8,050 nucleotides of DNA from an uncultured Lachnospiraceae bacterium (GTDB lineage: Bacteria > Bacillota_A > Clostridia > Lachnospirales > Lachnospiraceae), in NCBI GenBank assembly GCA_910585855.1, contig CAJUGZ010000201.1:1-8050 (forward strand), in the 5' to 3' direction. Position 1 is the first letter of the stretch. Each line of letters opens with the position of its first letter. Both the position numbers and the translations under genes were made by a program. The notes under the pieces were generated by a model. The model made no database searches and was not told the origin of the DNA. It saw only the letters and a program-made list of their open reading frames with translations. Below, piece by piece: positions 1-6,234 of this stretch.

Positions 1-26
1 GCCACTTAACAAAAAAACTACACCAT

Positions 27-54
27 ATTATAGCATATTTCATAAAAAAGTAAA
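27..54 (-). promoter_or_regulatory. SigA-type promoter firing out of the left edge
   Basis: On the minus strand a perfect -10 TATAAT (27-32) is preceded, after a 16-base spacer, by TTTACT (49-54) as a 4/6 match to the -35 consensus. It lies about 80 bases beyond the stop of the phosphoglycerate mutase gene and points away from it, so it most likely starts the next minus-strand gene, which is outside the window. No convincing terminator separates it from the mutase gene. Confidence 0.5.
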
Positions 55-132
55 GTAAAATTATGCAACATTCCAAATCTATACGTTCAACCAGAAACGC
101 TGAGAATATACAAGCCAAAACAGAGTTTCCTT

Positions 133-1347
133 TTATTCAGTATATGTGCCGAACAGCTTTTCTGTGATATGATATCCCTCTTTTACAAGAAAACCAGTTT
201 TTGCAGCATCCTTTTCACAATAAAGCCCTTTGCTTTCCACTGTCTTTGTACTGTCATACAACAAATAAGGCACCGGATCAGAAGTATGTGTACGACAGCG
301 AATCGGAGTCGGATGATCCGGCATAATCAACATACGAAATTCTTCCCCAGATGCCTCCATTGCCTCCACAATCGGACGTACAACCCTTTTATCAAGATAC
401 TCTATTGCAGTAATTTTTCGTTCTATACTGCCCTGATGCCCCATTTCATCTGGTGCTTCTAAATGAATATAAACAAAATCACAATTATCTTTCAACAATG
501 CATCCACTGCTGCCTGTGCTTTTCCTTCATAATTTGTATGTAATCCTCCATTTGCACCTTCCACTTCAATTACTTTCATTCCTGCACCAACTGCAATTCC
601 CTTTAACAAATCCACCGCCGAAATCATCGCTCCCTTTAATCCTGTTTTTTCCTGATAGGAACTCAGTGCCGGTCTGGTGCCTGCTCCCCAAAACCAAAGC
701 GAATTTGCCTTATTTAACCCCTGCTTTGCCCGTTCTATATTAATAGGATGTGAATTTAAAATAGCAAAACTCTTTTCCATCATCTCTGCCAGTTTCTTAT
801 CCTCTGGAAGATAACTTCCAATCTTCTCCCCAAGATGATCATGCGGTGCTGCCAGTTCCACAACCTCTCCCTTGTTCCAAATTAAAAGATGCCGATAACT
901 TGTTCCCACATAAAACTGATAAACCGCATCCTCAAACACACCCTTTACTGCATCCAAAAGAACAGCCGCATCTTTTGTCGAAATCTCGCCAGAACTATGA
1001 TCTAAAATCGTCCTCTCTCCATACGGAATCCCTTCCTCCTCTGAAAGTGTAACCAAATTAGTACGAATAGCAATATCAGTATCCTTCATATCCACTCCGA
1101 TGCTAAGTGCCTCAAGCGGCGAACGTCCAGTATAATACTGTCTTGGATTATATCCTAATACAGCTAAATTTGCCGTATCACTTCCGGGTTTCATTCCTTT
1201 TGGAATAGTCTGTGCCATCCCGATTTCCGACTTTGCTGCCAATCGATCCATCATTGGCGTTTCAGCATACTCTAACGGTGTCTTACCTCCCAACTGCTCC
1301 AAAGGCTCATCTGCCATTCCATCTCCTAATACTACAATATATTTCAT
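133..1347 (-). CDS. apgM: Cofactor-independent phosphoglycerate mutase family protein (archaeal-type, apgM-like)
   Basis: The 404-residue product belongs to the alkaline-phosphatase-fold, 2,3-bisphosphoglycerate-independent mutases of the archaeal type, which interconvert 3- and 2-phosphoglycerate in the cytoplasm. Visible signatures, numbered from MKYIVV: metal-binding GDGMAD with D9; the KPGSDTANLAVLGYNP block with the candidate catalytic Ser56; EAPDEMGHQG with D300 and H304; and MPDHPTP...RTHT with D344, H345 and H354. The full metal-binding set is therefore present. An in-frame ATG six codons upstream (1363-1365) is rejected because GGGAGGAG (1353-1360) sits at proper spacing from the ATG at 1345-1347. 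The stop is TAA. Length fits the bacterial members of the family. Family assignment is firm, substrate less so: a bacterial subclade of these proteins has been proposed to act as homoserine kinase, and I cannot separate the two possibilities here. Confidence 0.93.
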   Translation of the reverse strand: MKYIVVLGDGMADEPLEQLGGKTPLEYAETPMMDRLAAKSEIGMAQTIPKGMKPGSDTANLAVLGYNPRQYYTGRSPLEALSIGVDMKDTDIAIRTNLVTLSEEEGIPYGERTILDHSSGEISTKDAAVLLDAVKGVFEDAVYQFYVGTSYRHLLIWNKGEVVELAAPHDHLGEKIGSYLPEDKKLAEMMEKSFAILNSHPINIERAKQGLNKANSLWFWGAGTRPALSSYQEKTGLKGAMISAVDLLKGIAVGAGMKVIEVEGANGGLHTNYEGKAQAAVDALLKDNCDFVYIHLEAPDEMGHQGSIERKITAIEYLDKRVVRPIVEAMEASGEEFRMLIMPDHPTPIRCRTHTSDPVPYLLYDSTKTVESKGLYCEKDAAKTGFLVKEGYHITEKLFGTYTE

Positions 1348-1458
1348 ATAAACTCCTCCCAACAAATCTACTTTTTATCCTCTGCTTCCTACTTTATACA
1401 AGTAGTATCCTCCCTCACCTAAAAAACTTCCCATAATAAAAAACAGTTTTTCCCAGAA

Positions 1459-1470
1459 AGGACGCCAGAA
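1459..1470 (+). repeat. Isolated copy of the boundary motif AGGACGCCRGAW
   Basis: The sequence AGGACGCCAGAA recurs as AGGACGCCAGAT at the left edge of the large palindromic element (5778-5789, plus strand) and as AGGACGCCGGAA at the right edge of the 6235-6375 element (6369-6380, minus strand). The similarity to the 5778 copy extends leftwards as CAGAA(G)A(G)G. Here no matching partner arm is found nearby, so it may be a remnant of an excised or decayed element, or chance. Confidence 0.4.
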
Positions 1471-1507
1471 AACAAAATAATTATAAAATAAAAATGAACT
1501 ATAATCA

Positions 1508-1536
1508 TTTACAATAAAAACATCTGTCATTGTTAT
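1508..1536 (+). promoter_or_regulatory. Weak candidate plus-strand promoter in front of structured repeat copy 1
   Basis: TTTACA (1508-1513, 5/6 match to -35) and TGTTAT (1531-1536, 4/6 match to -10) are 17 bases apart. A perfect TATAAT also lies at 1537-1542 but without a -35 at proper distance. Transcription would start near 1543 and read straight into the palindromic element at 1579. The region is AT-rich, so chance matches are likely. Confidence 0.22.
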
Positions 1537-1578
1537 TATAATCTTCATAACCATACAATTTTCATACTGGCTGAACTA

Positions 1579-1732
1579 GCTGAACTAGAAAGGAAAGTCT
1601 ATGCAGGGTCATTATTTCCCGTCGGCACTTAGACACTGTATTGCTGTATTTTAGCGTCTTATGTGTCCGCTATGAAAATAGGAAATGCTAAGCGCAAGCG
1701 GACCCGGAATAGACCTTCCTTTCGATTTCAGC
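1579..1732 (+). repeat. Structured palindromic repeat, family 1, copy 1
   Basis: A 154-base element with outer arms 1579-1601 and 1710-1732 (20 of 23 positions pair). Inside are GGGTC (1606-1610) pairing GACCC (1701-1705), ATTTCC pairing GGAAAT, a pairing of GTCGGCAC with GTGTCCGC, an apical AGAC/GTCT stem, and a small hairpin GC-GCAA-GC. The core, from GCAGGGTCAT to CCGGA, is closely matched by the copy at 6235-6375. Outer-stem bases differ between the copies but keep pairing (C-G versus T-A, and G-C versus A-T at two places). The strand is given as plus because the hairpin loops are GNRA and the wobble pairs of copy 2 are G-U on that strand. It could be a structured RNA, a MITE-like mobile element, or both. 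No transposase is present. Confidence 0.75.
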
Positions 1733-1743
1733 ATCCCCTCATC

Positions 1744-1860
1744 AAAAAATTAAATTTATGAACCTTTAATAATAACGGCAGTAAAAGTAAGCTCTTTCTC
1801 AATATCTGCTATTCAGAAAAAACTTACTTTTATTTTTATCCTTTATCGTCCTAAAGTGCA
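1744..1860 (-). ncRNA. Candidate small RNA behind the orphan promoter
   Basis: A transcript starting near 1860 would contain a long hairpin with a 10-bp stem (1782-1791 with 1823-1832), continued by TTTCT/AGAAA and AATA/TATT pairings. It would reach an AT-only 6-bp stem (1749-1754 with 1765-1770) followed on the minus strand by six Ts (1744-1749), giving about 115 bases. The only reading frame is a 20-codon ATG ORF with no ribosome binding site. The 1782-1832 hairpin could instead act as a weak terminator for the peptidase gene. Read on the plus strand it is followed by T-rich sequence, so the terminator reading is ambiguous. Confidence 0.3.
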
Positions 1861-1866
1861 TAGTTT

Positions 1867-1895
1867 ATTATAATATGCTCTATCTGATTCGTCAA
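1867..1895 (-). promoter_or_regulatory. Near-consensus SigA promoter with no adjacent ORF
   Basis: On the minus strand TTGACG (1890-1895) and TATAAT (1867-1872) are exactly 17 bases apart, an 11/12 match to the SigA consensus. It begins five bases after the stop codon of the M23 peptidase gene. The first minus-strand gene downstream is the mutase, whose start is about 510 bases further on, past a hairpin and the whole of palindromic repeat copy 1. It either drives a small RNA or gives the mutase gene a very long leader. Confidence 0.72.
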
Positions 1896-1899
1896 GGGA

Positions 1900-3423
1900 T
1901 TACCTTACATAATCCAGCGGATTTACTCTGCTTCCATTGATAATCATTTCAAAATGAAGATGTGGTCCTGTACTCCGTCCAGTATTTCCGCTCAATCCAA
2001 TTTTCTGCCCCTGAGAAACACTCTCTCCTGCACTTACCAGAACTTTATTTAAATGAGCATAGCGTGTCTGTCGTCCATCTGGATGCTGAAGCAAAACACA
2101 ATATCCATAATCCCCATTCCAGCCTGCACTGACTACTCTTCCAGAACTGGATGCCATAACTGTTGTTCCGCTGCTGACTCCGATATCCACGCCGCCATGC
2201 AGTCTGCCCCAACGCTGTCCAAACCGAGAAGTAATCGTATAGGAATACGTAGGCCAGATATAAGTAGGTGGTGTCAGTGTCCCCCGTTCAATAATCCGTG
2301 GCTGTGATTCTACCACAACTGTTTCATTGATAATTTCCCGATCCACTTCTTTTCCGTTCCGTGTATTTACAATAGCCACAATTTCATGATATCCTACTGA
2401 ACCCTCCTGCCGTACCACGGTTTCTGTATTATACCAGCTATCATTATCAATATAAACGGTATCTGCCTGATAGTCTTCCCCATAAGTTACCTCTTCCTCT
2501 ACCAAAACAGAAAGCTCCGGTTCTGGAACAGTAATAATCAATTCCTGTCCAATCTGAAGTGTCGTTTCCCCAGTTACCCCTTCATTTAAATCATATAATT
2601 TATTTAAAGAAATCTCGTTTTTCTCCGCAATAATCGACATGCAATCCCCGGCAATTACCTCATAAACCTGATTTTCCTCTTTATCTTTTGTCAGCATATC
2701 CAATGCATCCTGTACCGTCATACAAGCACTGACAGGCACATTGGACTCGGTAATCTCAATATCCTGTTCAAACTGAATACTTAATACCCCATCCTGAAAT
2801 GTCTTCTCTGCTTCCTCTATTTCAGAAGACGCTGTTTCCTCTCCTGCCGCATATACAATCGCACCTTCCCGCATCTGCATATCCGCTTTAATTAAATTGG
2901 TAGTCAGTGAAGTAAATTCCTTTTCCTGATTTTCTACTAATTCTACTGTAAACTCCTGTTTTGTATCAAACCGATTCTTTACCCCTTCTAATAATTCCAC
3001 CACTTCTTCTTTCGTTGAAAGATATAAAATATTCTCTTCTATCTTAACCGCATATGTTGCAGCCTTTGGCAAAGCAGACTCCTCTTTTAAAATCTTATAA
3101 ATCTTTTCCTCTAACTCTTCCTCTGTTATACGAGTTCCAAATAACCTGTCCTCTTTTGTCACAATCAATTCTGGTTCCATATAGATCAAACTATTTTCTT
3201 CCTTCGTAATTGCAAGGCGAACGTCTTTTAAAATTCTAGAAGCGGTTTCTTCTTCAGCAATTCCGCCAATTACCTGCCCGTTTAATACTACTTGATAATA
3301 ATTTGAATTTTCTTTTGCCTTTTCCATCAGCGGATAGACAAGCACCATACAGCCTGCAATCGCTAACATAGATTTTAATATTGTTATTCTTGCAATCTTC
3401 TTCAAAGATTTTCTTTTCTTCAT
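1900..3423 (-). CDS. Membrane-anchored LysM-G5-M23 peptidoglycan endopeptidase
   Basis: A 507-residue cell-wall hydrolase acting outside the membrane. Order of parts, numbered from MKKRKSLKK: basic N-terminus and one hydrophobic segment (about 16-32, LKSMLAIAGCMVLVYPL) acting as signal peptide or anchor; an acidic, helix-rich region (about 40-240); a LysM peptidoglycan-binding domain (about 253-300, from YEVIAGDCMSIIAEKN); a G5 domain (about 301-382); and a C-terminal M23 (LytM-like) domain. Zinc ligands are visible as H409 and D413 in HGGVDIG and H490 in HLHFE, with H457 (YAHL) and H488 as catalytic histidines, so it should be active. It would cut cross-bridge peptides in peptidoglycan. The ATG at 3421-3423 is preferred over one five codons upstream because GGAGGA (3427-3432) precedes it. 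It has its own promoter (3524-3552). The domains are certain; the exact bond cut is not. Confidence 0.92.
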   Translation of the reverse strand: MKKRKSLKKIARITILKSMLAIAGCMVLVYPLMEKAKENSNYYQVVLNGQVIGGIAEEETASRILKDVRLAITKEENSLIYMEPELIVTKEDRLFGTRITEEELEEKIYKILKEESALPKAATYAVKIEENILYLSTKEEVVELLEGVKNRFDTKQEFTVELVENQEKEFTSLTTNLIKADMQMREGAIVYAAGEETASSEIEEAEKTFQDGVLSIQFEQDIEITESNVPVSACMTVQDALDMLTKDKEENQVYEVIAGDCMSIIAEKNEISLNKLYDLNEGVTGETTLQIGQELIITVPEPELSVLVEEEVTYGEDYQADTVYIDNDSWYNTETVVRQEGSVGYHEIVAIVNTRNGKEVDREIINETVVVESQPRIIERGTLTPPTYIWPTYSYTITSRFGQRWGRLHGGVDIGVSSGTTVMASSSGRVVSAGWNGDYGYCVLLQHPDGRQTRYAHLNKVLVSAGESVSQGQKIGLSGNTGRSTGPHLHFEMIINGSRVNPLDYVR

Positions 3424-3499
3424 AAATCCTCCATACAAATGTCATATCTTGGTTTTTACTGCTGCTTACACAGAATCTATTACATTCTGCACAATTTTT

Positions 3500-3516
3500 T
3501 GTAATATTTTCGTAAT
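3500..3516 (+). promoter_or_regulatory. WalR-like box overlapping the peptidase transcription start region
   Basis: TGTAAT-N5-CGTAAT matches the WalR (YycF) recognition pattern TGTWAH-N5-TGTWAH at 11 of 12 informative positions. It lies just downstream of the -10 of the M23 peptidase promoter, at about the expected start site, which would suit repression rather than activation. WalRK is known to control LysM- and M23-type cell-wall hydrolases in Firmicutes, which fits this gene. The local sequence is AT-rich, so a chance match is possible. Confidence 0.35.
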
Positions 3517-3523
3517 AATAGCT

Positions 3524-3552
3524 ATTGTACCAAGTTGTCCCTCATTTGTAAA
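3524..3552 (-). promoter_or_regulatory. SigA-type promoter of the M23 peptidase gene
   Basis: On the minus strand TTTACA (3547-3552, 5/6) and TACAAT (3524-3529, 5/6) are separated by 17 bases. The start site would fall near 3517, leaving a leader of about 95 bases before the ATG at 3423. The leader contains a small inverted repeat, CAGAAT/ATTCTG (3471-3476 and 3484-3489). The -35 lies only 11 bases past the GH3 stop codon, with no terminator between, so read-through from the GH3 gene is possible. Confidence 0.7.
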
Positions 3553-3563
3553 GGGGGTTCTCT

Positions 3564-5699
3564 CTATCTTTTTTCAATCCAATCCCTGTTTTCATCCACT
3601 AATTGGCACTCTTCCACCGATTTTCCAAGAAAATATTCATATCCCTCCTCCCAGCAAACCCCTAAAAATACCTCTTTTTCCTCTCCTGCCAAAAGAAATA
3701 CCTTATCAAATCCAATTAATTCCTTATAGTTTTTTGCAGCATCTCCCAATTTCTTCCGATAAACCTGAATCACTTCACTTCCATCCATTTCTCCTATATT
3801 CTTAATCAGACAGAAAACCATCCCTCTTTCCCGATCCAGCCTTCCGTTTCTCCAGACAAACTCACTATACCCTATCCCGTATCCAAAGCAAAACTGTGGT
3901 TCAATCCCATAAGCATCCAGATAACGATAGCCGACATAACGCCCCTCTGTATACTTTACACTTGTTTGTTTGGCAAATTCCCCAAGCGCATGAGCCGAGC
4001 AGTCCAAATGGGTTCGATAAAAACTCTCCGGCAGCCGTCCAGAAGGATTGACCTTTCCAATCAGTACCTCTGCCAGCGCATTACCGCCCTCCATACCACC
4101 ATACCAGCCCCAAACCAAAGTATCCGCCCGTTCAATCCAACTTCCCATCTCCACTGCACTCCCCCCTGTCAGTACTACAATCATATCTTCCCGTATATCC
4201 AAAAGTTCCCCAATCAAACGATCCTGCTCATAGGGAAGCCGCATATCTGCACGATCTCTTCCCTCACAGTCCTGCTCATGATTCAATCCCCCGATATAAA
4301 TTACTGTATCATATTCTCCAGCCAAACCAACTGCCTGCTGCCGAAGCTTTTGTCTTTTCTCCTCCAATTCAAAAACTTTATTTTCTTCTCTGTCTGCTGT
4401 AAGTGCCTTAGTCTGTCCGCCCCCATTCTCCAAACTGTTTTCCTGCCAATTTTCCTTCTGCTCCCCCTGTTCCATCTCTTCATCCCGACAATATCCCTGT
4501 ACATAATCTACCAAAACATTTCCGCCAAGATGACTTTTTAATCCCATCAAAGGAGAAATCTCGTACAACGCCTTAATCTCTGCACTTCCGCCTCCATTTG
4601 AATGAATCTGTTCCGCATTTTCCCCAATCACCAAAACCCGCTTTAGCTTCTCTGGATCTAATGGAAGCAGCTTCCTCTTATTCTTTAATAAGACAATTGA
4701 TTCCCTCGCCACTTCCAAAGCCACCTGCCGATGTTCAGGCGTATTATAAGCACCGCTTTTCCGCTTTCCATCCATCATATGAAGCCGCATCATCAGCATC
4801 AAAATCCGAATCACCTTTTCATCCACAACCGCTTCGTCAATCTCCCCTGACAAAATCTTTTCTTTTAAAGGCTCTGCCATAAAATACTGATCAAAATCAT
4901 TTGTAACCGACATCTCTATATCCAACTGAGAATTTGCAGCTTCCACCGTATCATGAACACCACCCCAATCCGAAATCACAACTCCGTCATACCCCCACTC
5001 CTTCCGCAAAATCTGATTCAGCAAAAATTCACTTTGACAACAATGCTCCCCCTTTACCTTATTATAAGCCCCCATAATCGTATAAGAACCCCCTCGCATT
5101 ACAGCCTCATAAAACACAGGCAAATAAACTTCCCGCAGCACTTGTTCCTCAATCTCTACATCCACCCAAAGCCGCTGTGTTTCCTGATTATTTGCAGCAA
5201 AATGTTTGACACAAGCCGCCACATCCCAAACCTGAACCCCCTGAATATAAGGCACTGCCATCTCCTTCGTCAAATAAGGATCTTCACTGAAATACTCAAA
5301 ATTTCTGCCGCAAAGAGGACTCCTCTTTAAATTTACTCCGGGAGCTAAAATTACATCCTTTCCACGCCCTCTTGCCTCCTCACCAAGCACACTTCCCATC
5401 TGATAAGCCAACTGCCGATTCCAAGTAGCAGCAAGCGCACTATTACAAGGCAAATATGTAACATAATCATCACTGTGACCAACTGCCTTCCAACTGTCCC
5501 CTGCAAACTCCTGACGCACTCCCATAGGACCGTCCGACATCTTAAGAGGCAAAATCCCCAGCCGTTCTACTCCTGCTGTCTGAAAAAGCTGCGCACCATG
5601 AATCATACCAATCTTTTCTTCCAATGTCAGCTTCCCTAAAATCTCTTTTGCCCTTTCTTTTCTATCCTGCTCTTTTAAAATTTCTTCTAATTGCTCCAT
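3564..5699 (-). CDS. Glycoside hydrolase family 3 beta-glucosidase (cytoplasmic)
   Basis: The 711-residue protein is a retaining exo-acting GH3 enzyme that removes terminal beta-linked glucose, or a related sugar, from oligosaccharides. Visible motifs: SDGPMGVRQE (55-64); RGRGKDVILAPGVNLKRSP and GRNFEYFSEDP in the barrel domain; KHFAANNQET (165-174); and GVVISDWGG with the nucleophile D244. The alpha/beta sandwich domain follows (about 325-560), with DCEGRDRADMRLP offering E479 as candidate acid/base, then an Fn3-like domain (about 630-700, EVIQVY...KELIGF). There is no signal peptide, so substrates must be imported. An acidic, glutamine-rich insert lies at about 403-455. AAAGGAG (5706-5712) sits at good spacing from the ATG; the stop is TAG. 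It lies on the same strand as the GH31 alpha-xylosidase, separated by palindromic elements, which suggests a shared role in xyloglucan or xylo-gluco-oligosaccharide use. Exact sugar preference cannot be read from sequence. Confidence 0.93.
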   Translation of the reverse strand: MEQLEEILKEQDRKERAKEILGKLTLEEKIGMIHGAQLFQTAGVERLGILPLKMSDGPMGVRQEFAGDSWKAVGHSDDYVTYLPCNSALAATWNRQLAYQMGSVLGEEARGRGKDVILAPGVNLKRSPLCGRNFEYFSEDPYLTKEMAVPYIQGVQVWDVAACVKHFAANNQETQRLWVDVEIEEQVLREVYLPVFYEAVMRGGSYTIMGAYNKVKGEHCCQSEFLLNQILRKEWGYDGVVISDWGGVHDTVEAANSQLDIEMSVTNDFDQYFMAEPLKEKILSGEIDEAVVDEKVIRILMLMMRLHMMDGKRKSGAYNTPEHRQVALEVARESIVLLKNKRKLLPLDPEKLKRVLVIGENAEQIHSNGGGSAEIKALYEISPLMGLKSHLGGNVLVDYVQGYCRDEEMEQGEQKENWQENSLENGGGQTKALTADREENKVFELEEKRQKLRQQAVGLAGEYDTVIYIGGLNHEQDCEGRDRADMRLPYEQDRLIGELLDIREDMIVVLTGGSAVEMGSWIERADTLVWGWYGGMEGGNALAEVLIGKVNPSGRLPESFYRTHLDCSAHALGEFAKQTSVKYTEGRYVGYRYLDAYGIEPQFCFGYGIGYSEFVWRNGRLDRERGMVFCLIKNIGEMDGSEVIQVYRKKLGDAAKNYKELIGFDKVFLLAGEEKEVFLGVCWEEGYEYFLGKSVEECQLVDENRDWIEKR

Positions 5700-5735
5700 A
5701 ATAAACTCCTTTCTAACTACTCTTATTTAATCTCT

Positions 5736-5764
5736 ATTTTAACATAAAATTTCCACCCACAAAA
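5736..5764 (-). promoter_or_regulatory. Weak candidate promoter for the GH3 gene
   Basis: On the minus strand TAAAAT (5736-5741, 5/6 match to -10) is preceded by a 17-base spacer and TTTTGT (5759-5764), a poor -35. It lies about 37 bases before the GH3 start and outside the palindromic element, which ends at 5778. A weak -35 would suit activator control, but no operator is evident. Confidence 0.3.
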
Positions 5765-5777
5765 CATACTTCAGAAG

Positions 5778-6110
5778 AGGACGCCAGATTCTAGAGTGGT
5801 TGTTATCTGGCTGTTCCGATCTCCAAAAAGTAAGAAGTTCTAAGGTTTCTGCATTAAAGTACATCCAACCGGACGGACCGGGGCGCAATTCGCCCTCAAA
5901 ACTGCCGAAACACTACTGATATAAGGAAGACAACACCAGCCACAAAGTGCATCCTTCCTAAAATACGGGCTAAACACGCCCCTTTTTTTTGCATACCCTG
6001 CATGAAAGCAGTGTATGCAAAAAAATCCTAAGTTTTCGAGCAGAAACCAAGAACTTCTAACTTTTTTCCGAAGTCACTGCCAGATAACAACCACTCTAGA
6101 ATCTAGCTGT
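5778..6110. repeat. Large structured palindromic element, family 2 (~330 bases)
   Basis: The outer arms 5786-5811 and 6079-6104 are a perfect 26-bp inverted repeat. After short unpaired stretches, a second stem joins 5825-5852 and 6040-6066, with only small bulges. The centre (5853-6039) folds further: GGGCG/CGCCC (5881-5895), AGGAAG/CTTCCT (5924-5929 with 5954-5959), GGGC/GCCC (5967-5981), and a hairpin of seven T-A pairs plus GCATAC...GTATGC closing on CTGC/GCAG (5984-6025). A direct repeat AAGTRCATCC occurs at 5857 and 5945. No ORF with a ribosome binding site is present. The left edge carries AGGACGCCAGAT, shared with the other family. It resembles a MITE-like element or a large structured RNA; I do not recognise an Rfam family in it. 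Confidence 0.7.
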
Positions 6111-6183
6111 TTCTTAACCCCGGAACAGAAAAAAACAAATTACCACATTTATGATAGAAAAAAGTGTTAAAAACAATGGTGCA

Positions 6184-6223
6184 AAAGATATTCACAGATA
6201 GCACTTGGTTTTTCAATATCTTT
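6184..6223. repeat. Short inverted repeat between the two palindromic elements
   Basis: AAAGATATT (6184-6192) and AATATCTTT (6215-6223) form a 9-bp AT-rich stem with a 22-base loop. The surrounding stretch 6111-6234 contains no gene, no good promoter and no T-tract in the right place for a terminator. Function is unknown. Confidence 0.35.
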
Positions 6224-6234
6224 AGGAATACACA

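Larger units (their letters stand above)
1348..1578. other. AT-rich intergenic stretch upstream of the mutase gene
   Basis: No ORF with a ribosome binding site is seen here. It holds a short perfect inverted repeat, CTACTT-TATAC-AAGTAG (1389-1405), about 40 bases before the mutase start codon. This could be an operator, and TATAAA inside it on the minus strand could be a -10, but no -35 lies at proper spacing. It also holds an isolated copy of a boundary motif at 1459-1470. I see no convincing promoter directly in front of the mutase gene in this stretch. Confidence 0.5.

Noticed and set aside
3254..3445. A 63-codon minus-strand frame overlapping the 5' end of the M23 peptidase gene
   Set aside because: It is a different-frame shadow of the peptidase N-terminus with no ribosome binding site of its own.
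3966..4541. A 191-codon plus-strand open frame
   Set aside because: It lies wholly antisense to the GH3 gene, has no ribosome binding site, and its proline-, serine- and leucine-rich composition is what a shadow of a minus-strand gene gives. The other plus-strand frames within the four genes fail for the same reasons.
5983..6025. Hairpin with T8 and A7 flanks as a bidirectional terminator
   Set aside because: The T and A runs pair with each other as part of the stem, and neither strand has a T-tract after the hairpin. It is better explained as an internal stem of the large element.
5853..6039. Group II intron or retron RNA
   Set aside because: No domain V-like hairpin or intron boundary was seen, and no reverse transcriptase gene is in the window.
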